From the NCBI RefSeq assembly GCF_001644225.1, contig NZ_LSTV01000001.1:248001-312000 (forward strand): a stretch of 64,000 nt of DNA, given 5' to 3'. The stretch comes from Microbacterium oleivorans (GTDB lineage Bacteria > Actinomycetota > Actinomycetes > Actinomycetales > Microbacteriaceae). Numbering within the stretch: position 1 is the stretch's first letter; the number at the start of each line of letters is the position of its first letter. The notes under the pieces were generated by a model. It saw only the letters and a program-made list of their open reading frames with translations. It made no database searches and was not told the origin of the DNA. The translations under genes were made by a program, and so were the position numbers. Shown here piece after piece: positions 26,866 to 35,484 of this stretch.

Positions 26866-27345
26866 ATGAGCGATCCCCACCGCGTGCACCTGGCCCGCGC
26901 GGCCCGACCGGCCTACGACGCCCTCGAGGCGTTCGCCAAGACGGTCGGCGACCTCGCCGCCGAGGCGGGGATCGACGCCCGCCTGCGGGAGATCGCCCTC
27001 ATCCATTCCTCGCAGCTGAACGGATGCGCCTACTGCGTGCGCGTGCACGCCGACCGCGCCGCCAAGGCGGGGCTCACGATGGACGTCGTCGCCCAGATCG
27101 CCGTCTGGCGCGAATCGGGCGTCTTCACCGAGCGGGAGCGCGCGGCGCTCGAGCTCACGGAGGCCTACGTCTTCATCCACGAGGAGGGCGTCCCCGACGA
27201 GGTCTACGACCGGGTCGGCGGCATCCTCTCCGAGGAGGAGTACGTCGCGCTCAGCTGGCTGCTCGTCTCGATCAACGCCTTCAACCGCATCGCGATCGCG
27301 GGGCGCTACCCCGTGCCCGAGCGCCCGGCGCCGCCGACACCGTGA
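26866..27345 (+). CDS. Carboxymuconolactone decarboxylase / AhpD-like protein
   Basis: The 159-aa protein has the AhpD active-site motif CAYCVRVHAD (CxxC followed by His) at about residue 51, typical of alkylhydroperoxidase-like proteins that handle peroxides or organic disulfides. The start is fixed by TACGGT 7 nt upstream. GTGA overlap with the phosphatase gene indicates [13 protein letters not shown]. Confidence 0.9.
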   Translation: MSDPHRVHLARAARPAYDALEAFAKTVGDLAAEAGIDARLREIALIHSSQLNGCAYCVRVHADRAAKAGLTMDVVAQIAVWRESGVFTERERAALELTEAYVFIHEEGVPDEVYDRVGGILSEEEYVALSWLLVSINAFNRIAIAGRYPVPERPAPPTP

Positions 27346-28055
27346 CGGTCCACGACGTCCCCGGCGTCTTCAACGTCCGCGACGTCGGCGGGCTGCCCGC
27401 GGACGGCGGCCGCACGAGGGACGGCGTCCTGTTCCGATCGGGGCACCTGGCGCGGCTGACCTCGGAGGGCCGCGAGCGGCTCGCGGCGTTCGGCATCCGT
27501 CGCATCGTCGATCTCCGCGACGAGCAGGAGCGACGCGACGAACCGTCCCGCATCGACGGTCTCGGCGTCGAGACCGTGTGCCTGCCGATGTTCGCCGGGT
27601 CGGCCGCCTCGTTCTTCGACGACGACCTCTCGCTCGACGACCTGTACCGGGCGCTCATCGACGGTTCTGCGTCCCGGCTGGTCGAGGTGGTGCGCGCCGT
27701 GCTGGCGGCGCAGCCGGTGCTCGTCCACTGCACGGTCGGCAAGGACCGCACCGGGCTGTCGGTCGCCCTCGTCCTCGCCGCCGCGGGGGTCGACGAGGAC
27801 GCCGTCGTCGCCGACTACGCGCGCACCGAGCACCTGCTGCCGGCGGCCCGCAACGACGCCGTCCTGCGCTTCCTCCGCGCCCGCTACCCGCACGCGCGGC
27901 ACCTCGAGGACCTCGCGACGCGCTCGCCGGCGGAGGCGATGCGCGCCGTCTTCGAGGACCTGCAGCTGCGCTACGGCGGCCCGGTCGACTACCTGCGGGC
28001 GTACGGACTGCGCGACGACGAGATCGCCGAGCTCCGCCGAATCCTCATCGCGTGA
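27342..28055 (+). CDS. Tyrosine-protein phosphatase (DSP/PtpB-like)
   Basis: The 237-aa protein carries the P-loop HCTVGKDRTG (nucleophilic Cys, Asp, Arg) at about residue 129 and the N-terminal NVRDVGG motif of the PtpB/tyrosine-phosphatase-3 family, which hydrolyses phosphotyrosine and in some members phosphoinositides. The target is unknown. Start GTG overlaps the AhpD-like gene. Confidence 0.92.
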   Translation: MTVHDVPGVFNVRDVGGLPADGGRTRDGVLFRSGHLARLTSEGRERLAAFGIRRIVDLRDEQERRDEPSRIDGLGVETVCLPMFAGSAASFFDDDLSLDDLYRALIDGSASRLVEVVRAVLAAQPVLVHCTVGKDRTGLSVALVLAAAGVDEDAVVADYARTEHLLPAARNDAVLRFLRARYPHARHLEDLATRSPAEAMRAVFEDLQLRYGGPVDYLRAYGLRDDEIAELRRILIA

Positions 28056-28061
28056 CGCCCC

Positions 28062-28508
28062 TCAGCGGCGCGGTACGTACCGGCCGTCCTCCAGGCCCGC
28101 CTCGATCTCGAACCGGTTGGTGAGGGGGTCGCGGCCGGCGAACAGGTACAGCAGTGGCATGAGCATGCCGTAGCGCCGCCACTGCTCCCGGTGCACCGCT
28201 TCGTGGGCGAGCAGCCGGTCGTCGATGGAGCCGGTGCCCGTGAGGAAGCAGCCGCCGACGCAGACGCCACCGCGTCCGAACGTCGCGTCGGGCATGCCGC
28301 GGAACACCCAGAGTCCGCCACGGCGTTCGACCCGCCCCGTCGACCAGAGCGACCCCCACACGAACCCGAAGGCGGTGCCCGCCAGGTATCCGAGGCGGCT
28401 GAGGGGGGAGTCGAGCAGGATGCCGGGGATCCACCGGTCCCACCGTCGCCCGCGGTCGAGGGCACGCTCCGCGCGCTGCTCCCATCCGGGCGGAGGGAGC
28501 GGACTCAC
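28062..28508 (-). CDS. Unassigned protein with HEAVH metalloprotease-like motif
   Basis: The 148-aa protein has a short basic N-terminus, a hydrophobic stretch near residues 38-55 (LSRLGYLAGTAFGFVWGS) and LLAHEAVHREQWRRYG at about residues 99-114. H-E-A-V-H fits the HExxH zinc-site pattern and is followed by a Gln-Trp, as in several peptidase-like families, but there is no clear third ligand, so catalysis is uncertain. I recognise no named family. The GTG start overlaps the arginase-family gene stop (GTGA), so the two are one operon. Confidence 0.75.
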   Translation of the reverse strand: MSPLPPPGWEQRAERALDRGRRWDRWIPGILLDSPLSRLGYLAGTAFGFVWGSLWSTGRVERRGGLWVFRGMPDATFGRGGVCVGGCFLTGTGSIDDRLLAHEAVHREQWRRYGMLMPLLYLFAGRDPLTNRFEIEAGLEDGRYVPRR

Positions 28509-29317
28509 GCGAGGGCCCCCAGCAGGCGGAGGATCGTGCCGAGGTCCTCGACCGCGGCGTCCCGGCTCGCCGGGGCGAAACCCGCGACGGAGGCGCCGAC
28601 CAGCGGCATCCGCTCTCGCAGTCGTCCGATCGCGGCGACGACCTGGGCGGGCTGGGCGCCGAACGGCACCGGTTCGAGCACGCCCGTGATCGTGGCCGGG
28701 TCGAGGACGTCGAGGTCGACGTGGACGTACACCGCATCGGCGCCGGTCGCGGCGACGGCGTCCGCGAGGGCCGCGGGGTCGGCGAGGGCGTCGGCGGCGA
28801 GCATCGTGACCGGCGAGGAGTCGAGCACGTCGGCCTCGCCGTCGTCCAGCGCGCGCGCCCCGACGAGGACGGTGCGCGCGCCGGCGGCGGGGGGCGCGTC
28901 CGTGAACGGGCCCGGCGCGATCGCGGCGCGCAGGGCCATGCCGGCGAGGGCGCCCGAGGGCGAGGACGCGGGGGTGTGCAGGTCGCCGTGCGCGTCGAAC
29001 CAGACGACGGCGAGGGAGGGATGCCGCGCGGCCGCGGCCGCGATCCCGGGCACCGCGACGGCGCAGTCGCCGCCCACGACGACGGCGGGCTCGTCGGCGC
29101 CGTCGAGCGCTTCGGCGATCGCATCGCGCACGCGGGTGAGGGTGCTGAACCGACGGATGCCGGTGCCGAGCGCCTCTCCTGCCTCGGCGGGGACCTCGAT
29201 CCGCGTGAGCGCGGACCGGGGGAGGTCGTCGGCGATCGCCTCGGCGCCGTCGATGAGGCGCATCGCGCGGGCGGACGGCGAGCCCTGCCACTGCGGGGCG
29301 ACGACGAAACGGGTCAT
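28505..29317 (-). CDS. Arginase/agmatinase-family protein
   Basis: The 270-aa protein has the Mn-site motifs of ureohydrolases: GGDCAVAVPG, WFDAHGDLHTP and YVHVDLDVLDPA. Most metal ligands are present, so it is probably active, but the substrate (arginine, agmatine, formiminoglutamate or another guanidino compound) cannot be told. The ATG at 29317 is 5 nt after GGAGG; the GTG two codons earlier would overlap that site. Confidence 0.88.
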   Translation of the reverse strand: MTRFVVAPQWQGSPSARAMRLIDGAEAIADDLPRSALTRIEVPAEAGEALGTGIRRFSTLTRVRDAIAEALDGADEPAVVVGGDCAVAVPGIAAAAARHPSLAVVWFDAHGDLHTPASSPSGALAGMALRAAIAPGPFTDAPPAAGARTVLVGARALDDGEADVLDSSPVTMLAADALADPAALADAVAATGADAVYVHVDLDVLDPATITGVLEPVPFGAQPAQVVAAIGRLRERMPLVGASVAGFAPASRDAAVEDLGTILRLLGALA

Positions 29318-29335
29318 GAACACCTCCGGGGAGCA

Positions 29336-29369
29336 GGACGGCGCCGGACCCGAGGGCCCGGCGCCGTCC
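29336..29369 (-). terminator. GC-rich terminator hairpin downstream of pspA
   Basis: GGACGGCGCCGG (29336-29347) and CCGGCGCCGTCC (29358-29369) form a perfect 12-bp stem with a 10-nt loop, just past the PspA stop codon and before the arginase-family ribosome-binding site. Confidence 0.65.
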
Positions 29370-29381
29370 GTGCGAGTGGGT

Positions 29382-30116
29382 TTACTGCTCGATCGCGCCG
29401 GCGTTGCCGCCGGTCTTCAGCGCGGCCAGGCGCGCCTCGACCTCGGTCAGCTCACCGATGTCCTCGAGCTGGTTGAACTGCGCGTCGATCGACGACGCCG
29501 CGATCTCGGCCTTGCCGGCGGCGAGGGCCTCCTGGCGACGGACCTTGTCCTCGAAGCGGCCGAGCTCGCTCGTCGGGTCGAGCACGTCGATCGACTTGAC
29601 GGCGTCGTGCACCTTGTTCTGCGCCTCGGCGGTCTTGGCGCGCGCCAGCAGCTCGGAGCGCTTCGAGCGCAGCTGGTCGAGCTTCTGCTTCATGCCGTTG
29701 AGGCCGTCCTTGAGCTTCTCGACGACCTCGGTCTGTGCGGCGATCGAGGGGGCGATGGCGCGGGCCTCGTTCTCCTCGCTGATCTGGCGCTGCAGGGCGA
29801 TCTTGGCGAGGTTGTCGAACTTGTCGGCATCCGTCGTGTTCCCGGCGGAGCGGAGCTCGTCGGCCTTGCGGCTGGCGGCGATGGCCTTGTTGCCCCACTC
29901 GGCCGCGGCCTTCACGTCCTCGTCGTGGTCGCGCTCGAGCAGACGCAGGTTGCCGATGGTCTCGGCGATGGCCGTCTCGGCGTCGGCGATGTTGTTCGTG
30001 TAGTCGCGGACGAGCTGGTCGAGCATCTTCTGCGGGTCCTCGGCGGAGTCGAGGAGGGCGTTGATGTTCGCCTTCACCAGAGTCGAGATGCGGCCGAAGA
30101 TGGACTGCTTTGCCAT
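29382..30116 (-). CDS. PspA/IM30 (ESCRT-III-like) membrane stress protein
   Basis: The 244-aa, almost entirely helical coiled-coil protein matches PspA: SIFGRISTLVKANINALLD at the N-terminus is the membrane-binding amphipathic helix, followed by DPQKMLDQLVRDY and repeated heptads to about residue 220. PspA assembles on the inner leaflet and preserves membrane integrity under stress. Start preceded by AAAGGAAA. It lies 74 nt downstream of the TPM-domain gene on the same strand. Confidence 0.93.
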   Translation of the reverse strand: MAKQSIFGRISTLVKANINALLDSAEDPQKMLDQLVRDYTNNIADAETAIAETIGNLRLLERDHDEDVKAAAEWGNKAIAASRKADELRSAGNTTDADKFDNLAKIALQRQISEENEARAIAPSIAAQTEVVEKLKDGLNGMKQKLDQLRSKRSELLARAKTAEAQNKVHDAVKSIDVLDPTSELGRFEDKVRRQEALAAGKAEIAASSIDAQFNQLEDIGELTEVEARLAALKTGGNAGAIEQ

Positions 30117-30190
30117 CGTGTTTCCTTTCCTAGCGGGAGGTCGTGGTGTCGAGGTCGGTGGGGAGGTCGTGGCCCTGCGGCGTCGGAAGA

Positions 30191-32152
30191 TCAGAAGCGA
30201 CCGCCTCCTCTGCGGGATCGGGAGCCGCCGCTGCTGCGGCCGATGGATCCGCCGCTGCGACCGCCGCTGCGCCGGGAGGAGCCGCCGCCGAACCCGCCGA
30301 ACCCGCCGGAGGAGCGACGGGACCCGCCGCCGCTGAGGAGGGATCCCATGATGATGCCGCCCAGCATGCCGCCGAAGTCGCCCCCGCCGCCAGCGTTTCC
30401 GCCGCCGGCGAACGAGCCCACGTCGCTCTGCGCGCGCCGCGTCGCCTCCTCCGCCAGGCTCGCGGCGCGCTGCGCCAGAGCGAGCGCCCGTTCCGGGTCG
30501 CCGTCCTGCGCCTGCGTGGCCTGGACGAGCGTCGCACCGGCCTCGGCGAGCCGGGTGCGCGCGGTCGCTCCCACGGCGCCGCGACGGGCGGTGATGAAGT
30601 CCTCCGCGGCGGAGATCTGCGCCCTCGCCTGCAGCAGGGTCTGCGAGAGCACGCTGCGAGCGCGGTCGGCGCGCTGCTGCGCCTCGCGGACCTGGCCGAG
30701 CGCGCCGTCGATCGCGGTGTTCGCGCGCTCGAGCAGGGTGAGGGCCGCGAGCGGGTCGCGGTGCGTGCCGGTGAGATCCTCGCGCGCCGCGTCGAGGTTC
30801 TGCCGGGTGGCGGCGATGACGGGGGCGAGGCGGGCGTCGGGATCGGGTGTCGCCGCCGCGGCCGCGAGATCCGCTTCGAGCTCGGTGACGAGGGCGGCGC
30901 CGTCGCGTTCCGCGGCCTCGAGGTCGGCGGCGAGCTTCGTGATCGCGTCCTGCAGCTGGGCCGCCTGCGCGACGGCCTGCTCGGCCGCCCGGATGCCGAC
31001 GGCCGCCGCAGCGCCGTCGCCCGCCGCGACCTCGCGTTGCGCCTCGGCGAGCCGCGCGTCGGCGAAGGTCAGCCGGTCGCGCGCCTGGTCGGGGTTGTCG
31101 GCGACGGCGCTCAGCGCCTCTGCACGGTAAGCGGCGCGGAGCTGCGTGAGCCGGGCGTCGGATTCCGCGGCCCGCGCGCCCACCTCGGCGCGGCGCTGCT
31201 GCACGCGGGCGAGCGCCTCGGGGGCGTTCGCGGCGAGGTCCCGCAGGGCTTCGAACGCGCCCGCCTTCTCCGCCAGGGCCGCTTCGGCGGCGCGCGAGCG
31301 CTCGAGGATCTCCTCGTACCAGGCGCGGCGCTGCTCGGGGGAGTCGGGCGTCTCGTCATCCATCTTCTGCTGCAGGGCGAACGCCTGCTGCAGCGAGGCG
31401 CGCGCCGCGGCGATCGCCTGCTCGAATTCGCCCGTCGCGGCATCCCCGAACTCCGCCTTCGCGAAGCCGAGCTCCTGCGTGCTCGTCGAGATGGCGTCGT
31501 CGGTGCGGACCAGGGCGGCACCGGCCTGTCGCTCGAGCTCTTCCAGCGGGACCTGGGTCTGCCCGGATGCCGCGCCCGCCCCGCGGCGTCGACGCCGCAC
31601 GAGCGCCCACACGACGAGGGCCGCCAGCGCAGCCACGACGATGACCACGACCCAGACGAGTCCACCACCGCCGCCGGACCGGGCCTCCTGGAGCCCGTCG
31701 GCCGCGGCGGTGCCGGCGCCCGCCCAGTCGCCGTCGCTCAGGGCGGGGAGCACGCGTTCCTGCTCGATGCGTGCGACGGCGTCCGGGGAGATCGGGCCGC
31801 TCGAGTCGGCGGAGAGGTAGTACGCGCGCCCCTCGGTCGCGACCGCGAGGAGGTACTGGTTCGGGCCGAGGTTGTTGCGTTCGGCGGTCGCGTTCGCCCA
31901 GTCCTCGGCGCCCGAGGGATCGGTGAAGTCGTCGACGTAGACGACCCACAGGCCGAGGCCGGTGTCGTCCTGCAGCTGCGCGAGACGGCTGTCGAGGCGG
32001 GCTTCCTGCGCGTCCGTGAGGACGTCGGATGCGTCGAGCACACGGGTCTCGTCGAGGGTGACCGGCTCGGTCGCGGCGGCCGGTGCGGCGACGGCGGCGC
32101 CGAAGAGGACCGCGAGCGACACCGCCACGACGGACGTCAGGCGGGATCGCAT
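30191..32152 (-). CDS. TPM-domain membrane protein with coiled-coil and Gly/Ser/Arg-rich tail
   Basis: The 653-aa protein has a signal peptide (about residues 1-31, ending AAPAAATE), a TPM (YgcG-type) domain at about 38-150 outside the membrane, a single transmembrane helix near residues 165-185, a ~400-residue cytoplasmic alpha-helical coiled-coil, and a C-terminal segment of about 80 residues made mostly of Gly, Ser and Arg ending GGGRF. Actinobacterial TPM proteins of this layout commonly sit next to PspA, and this one does. The function is probably envelope stress or membrane-protein quality control; the low-complexity tail is unexplained. ATG at 32152 is 8 nt after GGAGG. Confidence 0.88.
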   Translation of the reverse strand: MRSRLTSVVAVSLAVLFGAAVAAPAAATEPVTLDETRVLDASDVLTDAQEARLDSRLAQLQDDTGLGLWVVYVDDFTDPSGAEDWANATAERNNLGPNQYLLAVATEGRAYYLSADSSGPISPDAVARIEQERVLPALSDGDWAGAGTAAADGLQEARSGGGGGLVWVVVIVVAALAALVVWALVRRRRRGAGAASGQTQVPLEELERQAGAALVRTDDAISTSTQELGFAKAEFGDAATGEFEQAIAAARASLQQAFALQQKMDDETPDSPEQRRAWYEEILERSRAAEAALAEKAGAFEALRDLAANAPEALARVQQRRAEVGARAAESDARLTQLRAAYRAEALSAVADNPDQARDRLTFADARLAEAQREVAAGDGAAAAVGIRAAEQAVAQAAQLQDAITKLAADLEAAERDGAALVTELEADLAAAAATPDPDARLAPVIAATRQNLDAAREDLTGTHRDPLAALTLLERANTAIDGALGQVREAQQRADRARSVLSQTLLQARAQISAAEDFITARRGAVGATARTRLAEAGATLVQATQAQDGDPERALALAQRAASLAEEATRRAQSDVGSFAGGGNAGGGGDFGGMLGGIIMGSLLSGGGSRRSSGGFGGFGGGSSRRSGGRSGGSIGRSSGGSRSRRGGGRF

Positions 32153-32304
32153 CGTCCAGACCTCCGGGAGTCGCTCGAGTGCGGTCGGAACCGCCTGTCG
32201 CGAGTCTATGCCGCGACCCGTATGCCTCGGTACCGGCATCCGACCGGAGCGCCTGTGCGTTCCCTCTGTGTTCCTCCTCTAGGCTTCCCGGTTCGGAGGT
32301 GCCG

Positions 32305-33138
32305 ATGGACGACCGGTATGGAAGCGACGTGCTCGCCGCGGGATGGCGCGACAAGGGGCGGCCCACGGTGGCGACGGTCCCCGCCGAGCGGGGTCTCGTC
32401 GTCGAGGTCGCGCTGGACGACTTCGTGGGGGCCGTGACCGGCGTGACGGCGGGGCACGTCGAGCTCGAGGACCGGCACGGCCGTGTGCGGCTGTTCCCGA
32501 TCGGCGGCGGGTTCCTCGTCGACGGTCGGCCCGTTCAGCTCGTCCCGCCCCGCGCTGCAGCCCCCGCGGGACGGACCCGTACCGCGTCCGGCTCCTTCGC
32601 CGACCCGCAGGCGCGGGCGCGCGTCGCCCGGGCCTCGCGCATCCTCGTCGAGGGTCGCCATGACGCCGAACTCGTCGAGAAGGTCTGGGGCGACGACCTC
32701 CGCATCGAGGGGGTCGTGGTCGAGTACCTGCAGGGCGTCGACCTCCTGGAGGATCTGCTCCGTGCCGAGCCGCCGAGTGCGGAGCGTCGTTACGGCGTGC
32801 TCGTCGACCACCTCGTCCCGGGGTCGAAGGAGACGCGCATCGCCGAGCAGATCCTGCGGGGTCCGCACGGACGGTTCCTGAAGATCGTCGGACATCCCCA
32901 CATCGACGTCTGGCAGTGCGTGCTGCCGCGCGCGGTCGGCATCGCCGCCTGGCCGGAGGTGCCGCGCGGGATCGAGTGGAAGAAGGGCGTCAGCCGCGCC
33001 CTCGGCTGGCCGGCCGAGGACCAGACCGACATCGCCCACAACTGGCAGCGCATCCTCGGGTCCGTCACGACCTACCGCGACCTCGACCCCGCCCTTCTCG
33101 GCCGCGTCGAGGAACTCATCGACTTCGTGACCGCATGA
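32305..33138 (+). CDS. DUF3097 family protein
   Basis: The 277-aa protein belongs to an actinobacterial family of unknown function. ILVEGRHDAELVEKVWGDD followed by VLVDHLVPGSKE resembles the acidic motifs of a Toprim-like fold (E, then D-x-D replaced by D-H), suggesting a nucleic-acid-related role; this is a guess. Start ATG after GGAGGTGCCG; TAGGCT at 32279-32284 is a likely -10. It overlaps an alternative trmB start. Confidence 0.85.
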   Translation: MDDRYGSDVLAAGWRDKGRPTVATVPAERGLVVEVALDDFVGAVTGVTAGHVELEDRHGRVRLFPIGGGFLVDGRPVQLVPPRAAAPAGRTRTASGSFADPQARARVARASRILVEGRHDAELVEKVWGDDLRIEGVVVEYLQGVDLLEDLLRAEPPSAERRYGVLVDHLVPGSKETRIAEQILRGPHGRFLKIVGHPHIDVWQCVLPRAVGIAAWPEVPRGIEWKKGVSRALGWPAEDQTDIAHNWQRILGSVTTYRDLDPALLGRVEELIDFVTA

Positions 33139-33197
33139 GCGGGCGACGCAAGGGCCGGCCCGCGGGGGCGCAGGACACCGCGGGATACCCTGGTCGC

Positions 33198-33944
33198 ATG
33201 CCCGACCCCGATGCGCCCGAGGCCGCGCCGCGCTTCCGTGACAAGCCGGTGTCGTTCGTCCGGCGCAGCGGCCGCATGAGCGACGCCCAGGAGCGCGCGT
33301 GGGATGAGCTCTCGGGCACCTACCTGCTCGAGGTCGAGCGGGATGCCGCGGCCACCAGCATCCGCCCCGGTTCCACGATCGACCCCGCCGCCGAGTTCGG
33401 CCGCGCGGCCCGGCTCGTCGTCGAGATCGGCTCCGGGCAGGGGCACGCGATCGTGCACGCCGCGGCGGCCGACCCCGCCACCGACTTCATCGCCGTCGAG
33501 GTGTTCCGCGCCGGGCTCGCCCGCACGATGCTCGACGCCGACCGCGAGGGCGTGCGGAACCTCCGGCTCGTCGAGGCGAACGCGCCCGAAGTCCTCGAGC
33601 ACCTGCTGCCCGAGGCATCCGTCGACGAGGTGTGGATCTTCTTCCCCGACCCGTGGCACAAGACCAAGCACACCAAGCGCCGGCTCATCGCCGACGGATT
33701 CCCCGCGCTCGCCGCCCGCGCGCTGCGGGACGGCGGGGTGCTGCGGCTCGCGACCGACTGGGAGGACTACGCGGTGCAGATGCGCGAGGTCCTCGCCGGC
33801 GCCGACGAGTTCGAGGCGGCGTTCGACGGGGAGTGGGCGGCGCGGTTCGAGGGTCGCATCATGACCGCGTTCGAGCGCAAGGGCATCGCCAAGGGGCGCG
33901 ACATCCGCGACCTGACGTACCGCCGCCGGCCGCGGACGCCCTGA
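33198..33944 (+). CDS. trmB: tRNA (guanine-N7-)-methyltransferase
   Basis: The 248-aa SAM-dependent enzyme methylates G46 of tRNA. It has the SAM loop VEIGSGQGHAI and the family motif FFPDPWHKTKHTKRR. The start at 33198 is 6 nt after TACCCT, fitting leaderless [11 protein letters not shown]; an in-frame ATG at 33135 that overlaps the DUF3097 stop (ATGA) would add 21 residues and cannot be excluded. Stop overlaps the next gene (TGATG). Confidence 0.94.
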   Translation: MPDPDAPEAAPRFRDKPVSFVRRSGRMSDAQERAWDELSGTYLLEVERDAAATSIRPGSTIDPAAEFGRAARLVVEIGSGQGHAIVHAAAADPATDFIAVEVFRAGLARTMLDADREGVRNLRLVEANAPEVLEHLLPEASVDEVWIFFPDPWHKTKHTKRRLIADGFPALAARALRDGGVLRLATDWEDYAVQMREVLAGADEFEAAFDGEWAARFEGRIMTAFERKGIAKGRDIRDLTYRRRPRTP

Positions 33945-34849
33945 TGGTGCGCGCCGACGCAGGAGCACGTCCGCTCGTCGGTGTGCGCCTCGTGCCGGCG
34001 CTGCTCGTCTGCCTCGCGGCACCGGCGTTCTTCGTGCTGCTGACGCCCTGGCTCGGGTGGATCCTCCTCGCCGCGGGAGTCGGGACCGCTGCGCTGCTCG
34101 ATCGCGGGGGTGGTGGTGGTGAGGTCGTCTCGGTGGGGTCGACCCTCGAGTCGTCCACGCAGGTGGGCGTGGCCCGGACCCCGTCGCTCACGCGCGACCT
34201 CTCGCTCATCGCGATCGGGATGCTGATCGTCAGTGTCATCCCGTTGAAGGCCGAGCTCGACGACGCGGCGATGGTGCGCTTCACCCTGGCGCTCGGCGGC
34301 GCGGTCCTCGTGCCCTACCTCGTGTCGCGGTTCGTGTACCGGGACCATGCGATCCGGTTCCCGTGGCGCGGCGGCGGGCGGTGGACGCTGTGGCAGTGGG
34401 CCTGGCTGGTCGCGGTCCTCGTGCTCGGCTGGCTGATCCTGCCGTTCTACTTCATCACGTCGGGCGTCTACGAGAACTGGCCCGTCGTGGACACCCCCGA
34501 CCTCATCGCGCGCCTGTTCGTCGGTGTCGGCGCGGTCGGCATCTGGGACGAGCTGTTCTTCATCTGCACGTGCTTCGCCCTGCTGCGCCGTCACTTCGCG
34601 GATGCGACGGCGAACGTGCTGCAGGCGATCGTGTTCGTCTCGTTCCTGTGGGAGCTGGGATACCGCGCATGGGGTCCCGTGCTGACGATCCCGTTCGCGC
34701 TGCTGCAGGCCGTCATCTTCCTGCGGACGAAGTCGCTCGCCTACGTCGTGACGGTGCACCTGCTGTTCGATGCGGTGGTGTTCGGCGTACTCGTCCACGC
34801 CCACAACCCGGGCCTGCTCGACGCGGTCTTCCTCGTTCCGGCGCCCTGA
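33944..34849 (+). CDS. CPBP-family-like membrane protein with degenerate active-site motif
   Basis: The 301-aa protein has about eight transmembrane helices and is placed with CPBP (CAAX protease/bacteriocin-processing) proteins by the WDELFF segment and the late TVHLLFDAVV motif. The first canonical motif, E-E-x-x-x-R, reads D-E-L-F-F-I here, so one Glu is Asp and the Arg is missing; the enzyme may be inactive or diverged. Its start overlaps the trmB stop. Confidence 0.7.
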   Translation: MVRADAGARPLVGVRLVPALLVCLAAPAFFVLLTPWLGWILLAAGVGTAALLDRGGGGGEVVSVGSTLESSTQVGVARTPSLTRDLSLIAIGMLIVSVIPLKAELDDAAMVRFTLALGGAVLVPYLVSRFVYRDHAIRFPWRGGGRWTLWQWAWLVAVLVLGWLILPFYFITSGVYENWPVVDTPDLIARLFVGVGAVGIWDELFFICTCFALLRRHFADATANVLQAIVFVSFLWELGYRAWGPVLTIPFALLQAVIFLRTKSLAYVVTVHLLFDAVVFGVLVHAHNPGLLDAVFLVPAP

Positions 34850-34858
34850 CCCGGGCCG

Positions 34859-35359
34859 TCAGGCGGGAGAAGCGGATGCCGTCGCGCGCGCCGACGTCGC
34901 GTGCGCGACACCCCAGACGACCAGGGCCACCGCCGCGACGGCGCTCGCCGCCATCAGCACGGCACCGCCCGGGGCGTGATCGCCGCCGCCGATCATGAAG
35001 GTGTCGGCGAGCGACATCCCGGGTCCGAACGAGGCCATGAAGTACGCGGGCGCGCCGCCGACGATGATCGCGAGGTAGGAGGCGGCCACGGCGCGGGTCG
35101 AGGCCTGACGGACGATGAGGGACGGGACCAGGACGAGGAGCGCGAGGCCGACACCGACCGCGGCGAAAACCCAGGGGACGGGGGTGAACACGGTCTCGCC
35201 GCGGGCTGCCGCCGCCTCGCGGATCTCGTCGAGGGTGAGTCCGGGTGCGGCCGCCAACGGGTTCCAGACGGCGATCTGGAGGGCGAGCACGGCGGCGTAC
35301 GCCGTGACGGCGACGGTCCCGAGGATCGCGAGGAGGGTGCGGAACGAGCGCGGCGTCAT
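34859..35359 (-). CDS. Four-helix membrane protein of unknown function
   Basis: The 166-aa protein has four predicted helices (near residues 8-30, 62-80, 88-110 and 130-152) and an extracytoplasmic loop after the first. No family recognised. It converges on the CPBP-like gene and is divergent from the stress protein gene. Confidence 0.75.
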   Translation of the reverse strand: MTPRSFRTLLAILGTVAVTAYAAVLALQIAVWNPLAAAPGLTLDEIREAAAARGETVFTPVPWVFAAVGVGLALLVLVPSLIVRQASTRAVAASYLAIIVGGAPAYFMASFGPGMSLADTFMIGGGDHAPGGAVLMAASAVAAVALVVWGVAHATSARATASASPA

Positions 35360-35420
35360 GGCCCGAGCCTGGCATGGGTCGGGCGGCGGCGGTACCTCGT
35401 GTCGCGCATCCGATGGAGGG

Positions 35421-35460
35421 TGTCAAGCCCTGCGATCGCGTCGCGCCCCGGTGCGAGCCT
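35421..35460 (+). promoter_or_regulatory. TGTCAA-type promoter architecture (copy 1)
   Basis: TGTCAAGCCC begins at 35421 and GAGCCT at 35455, 34 nt apart, upstream of the stress protein gene. Similar arrangements with spacing 34 and 33 nt occur before the 36066 and 37303 genes. The spacing is one helical turn too long for a usual -35/-10, so the box may bind an activator. Confidence 0.45.
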
Positions 35461-35484
35461 GGCGGAAAGACGAAGGAGGGCCTC

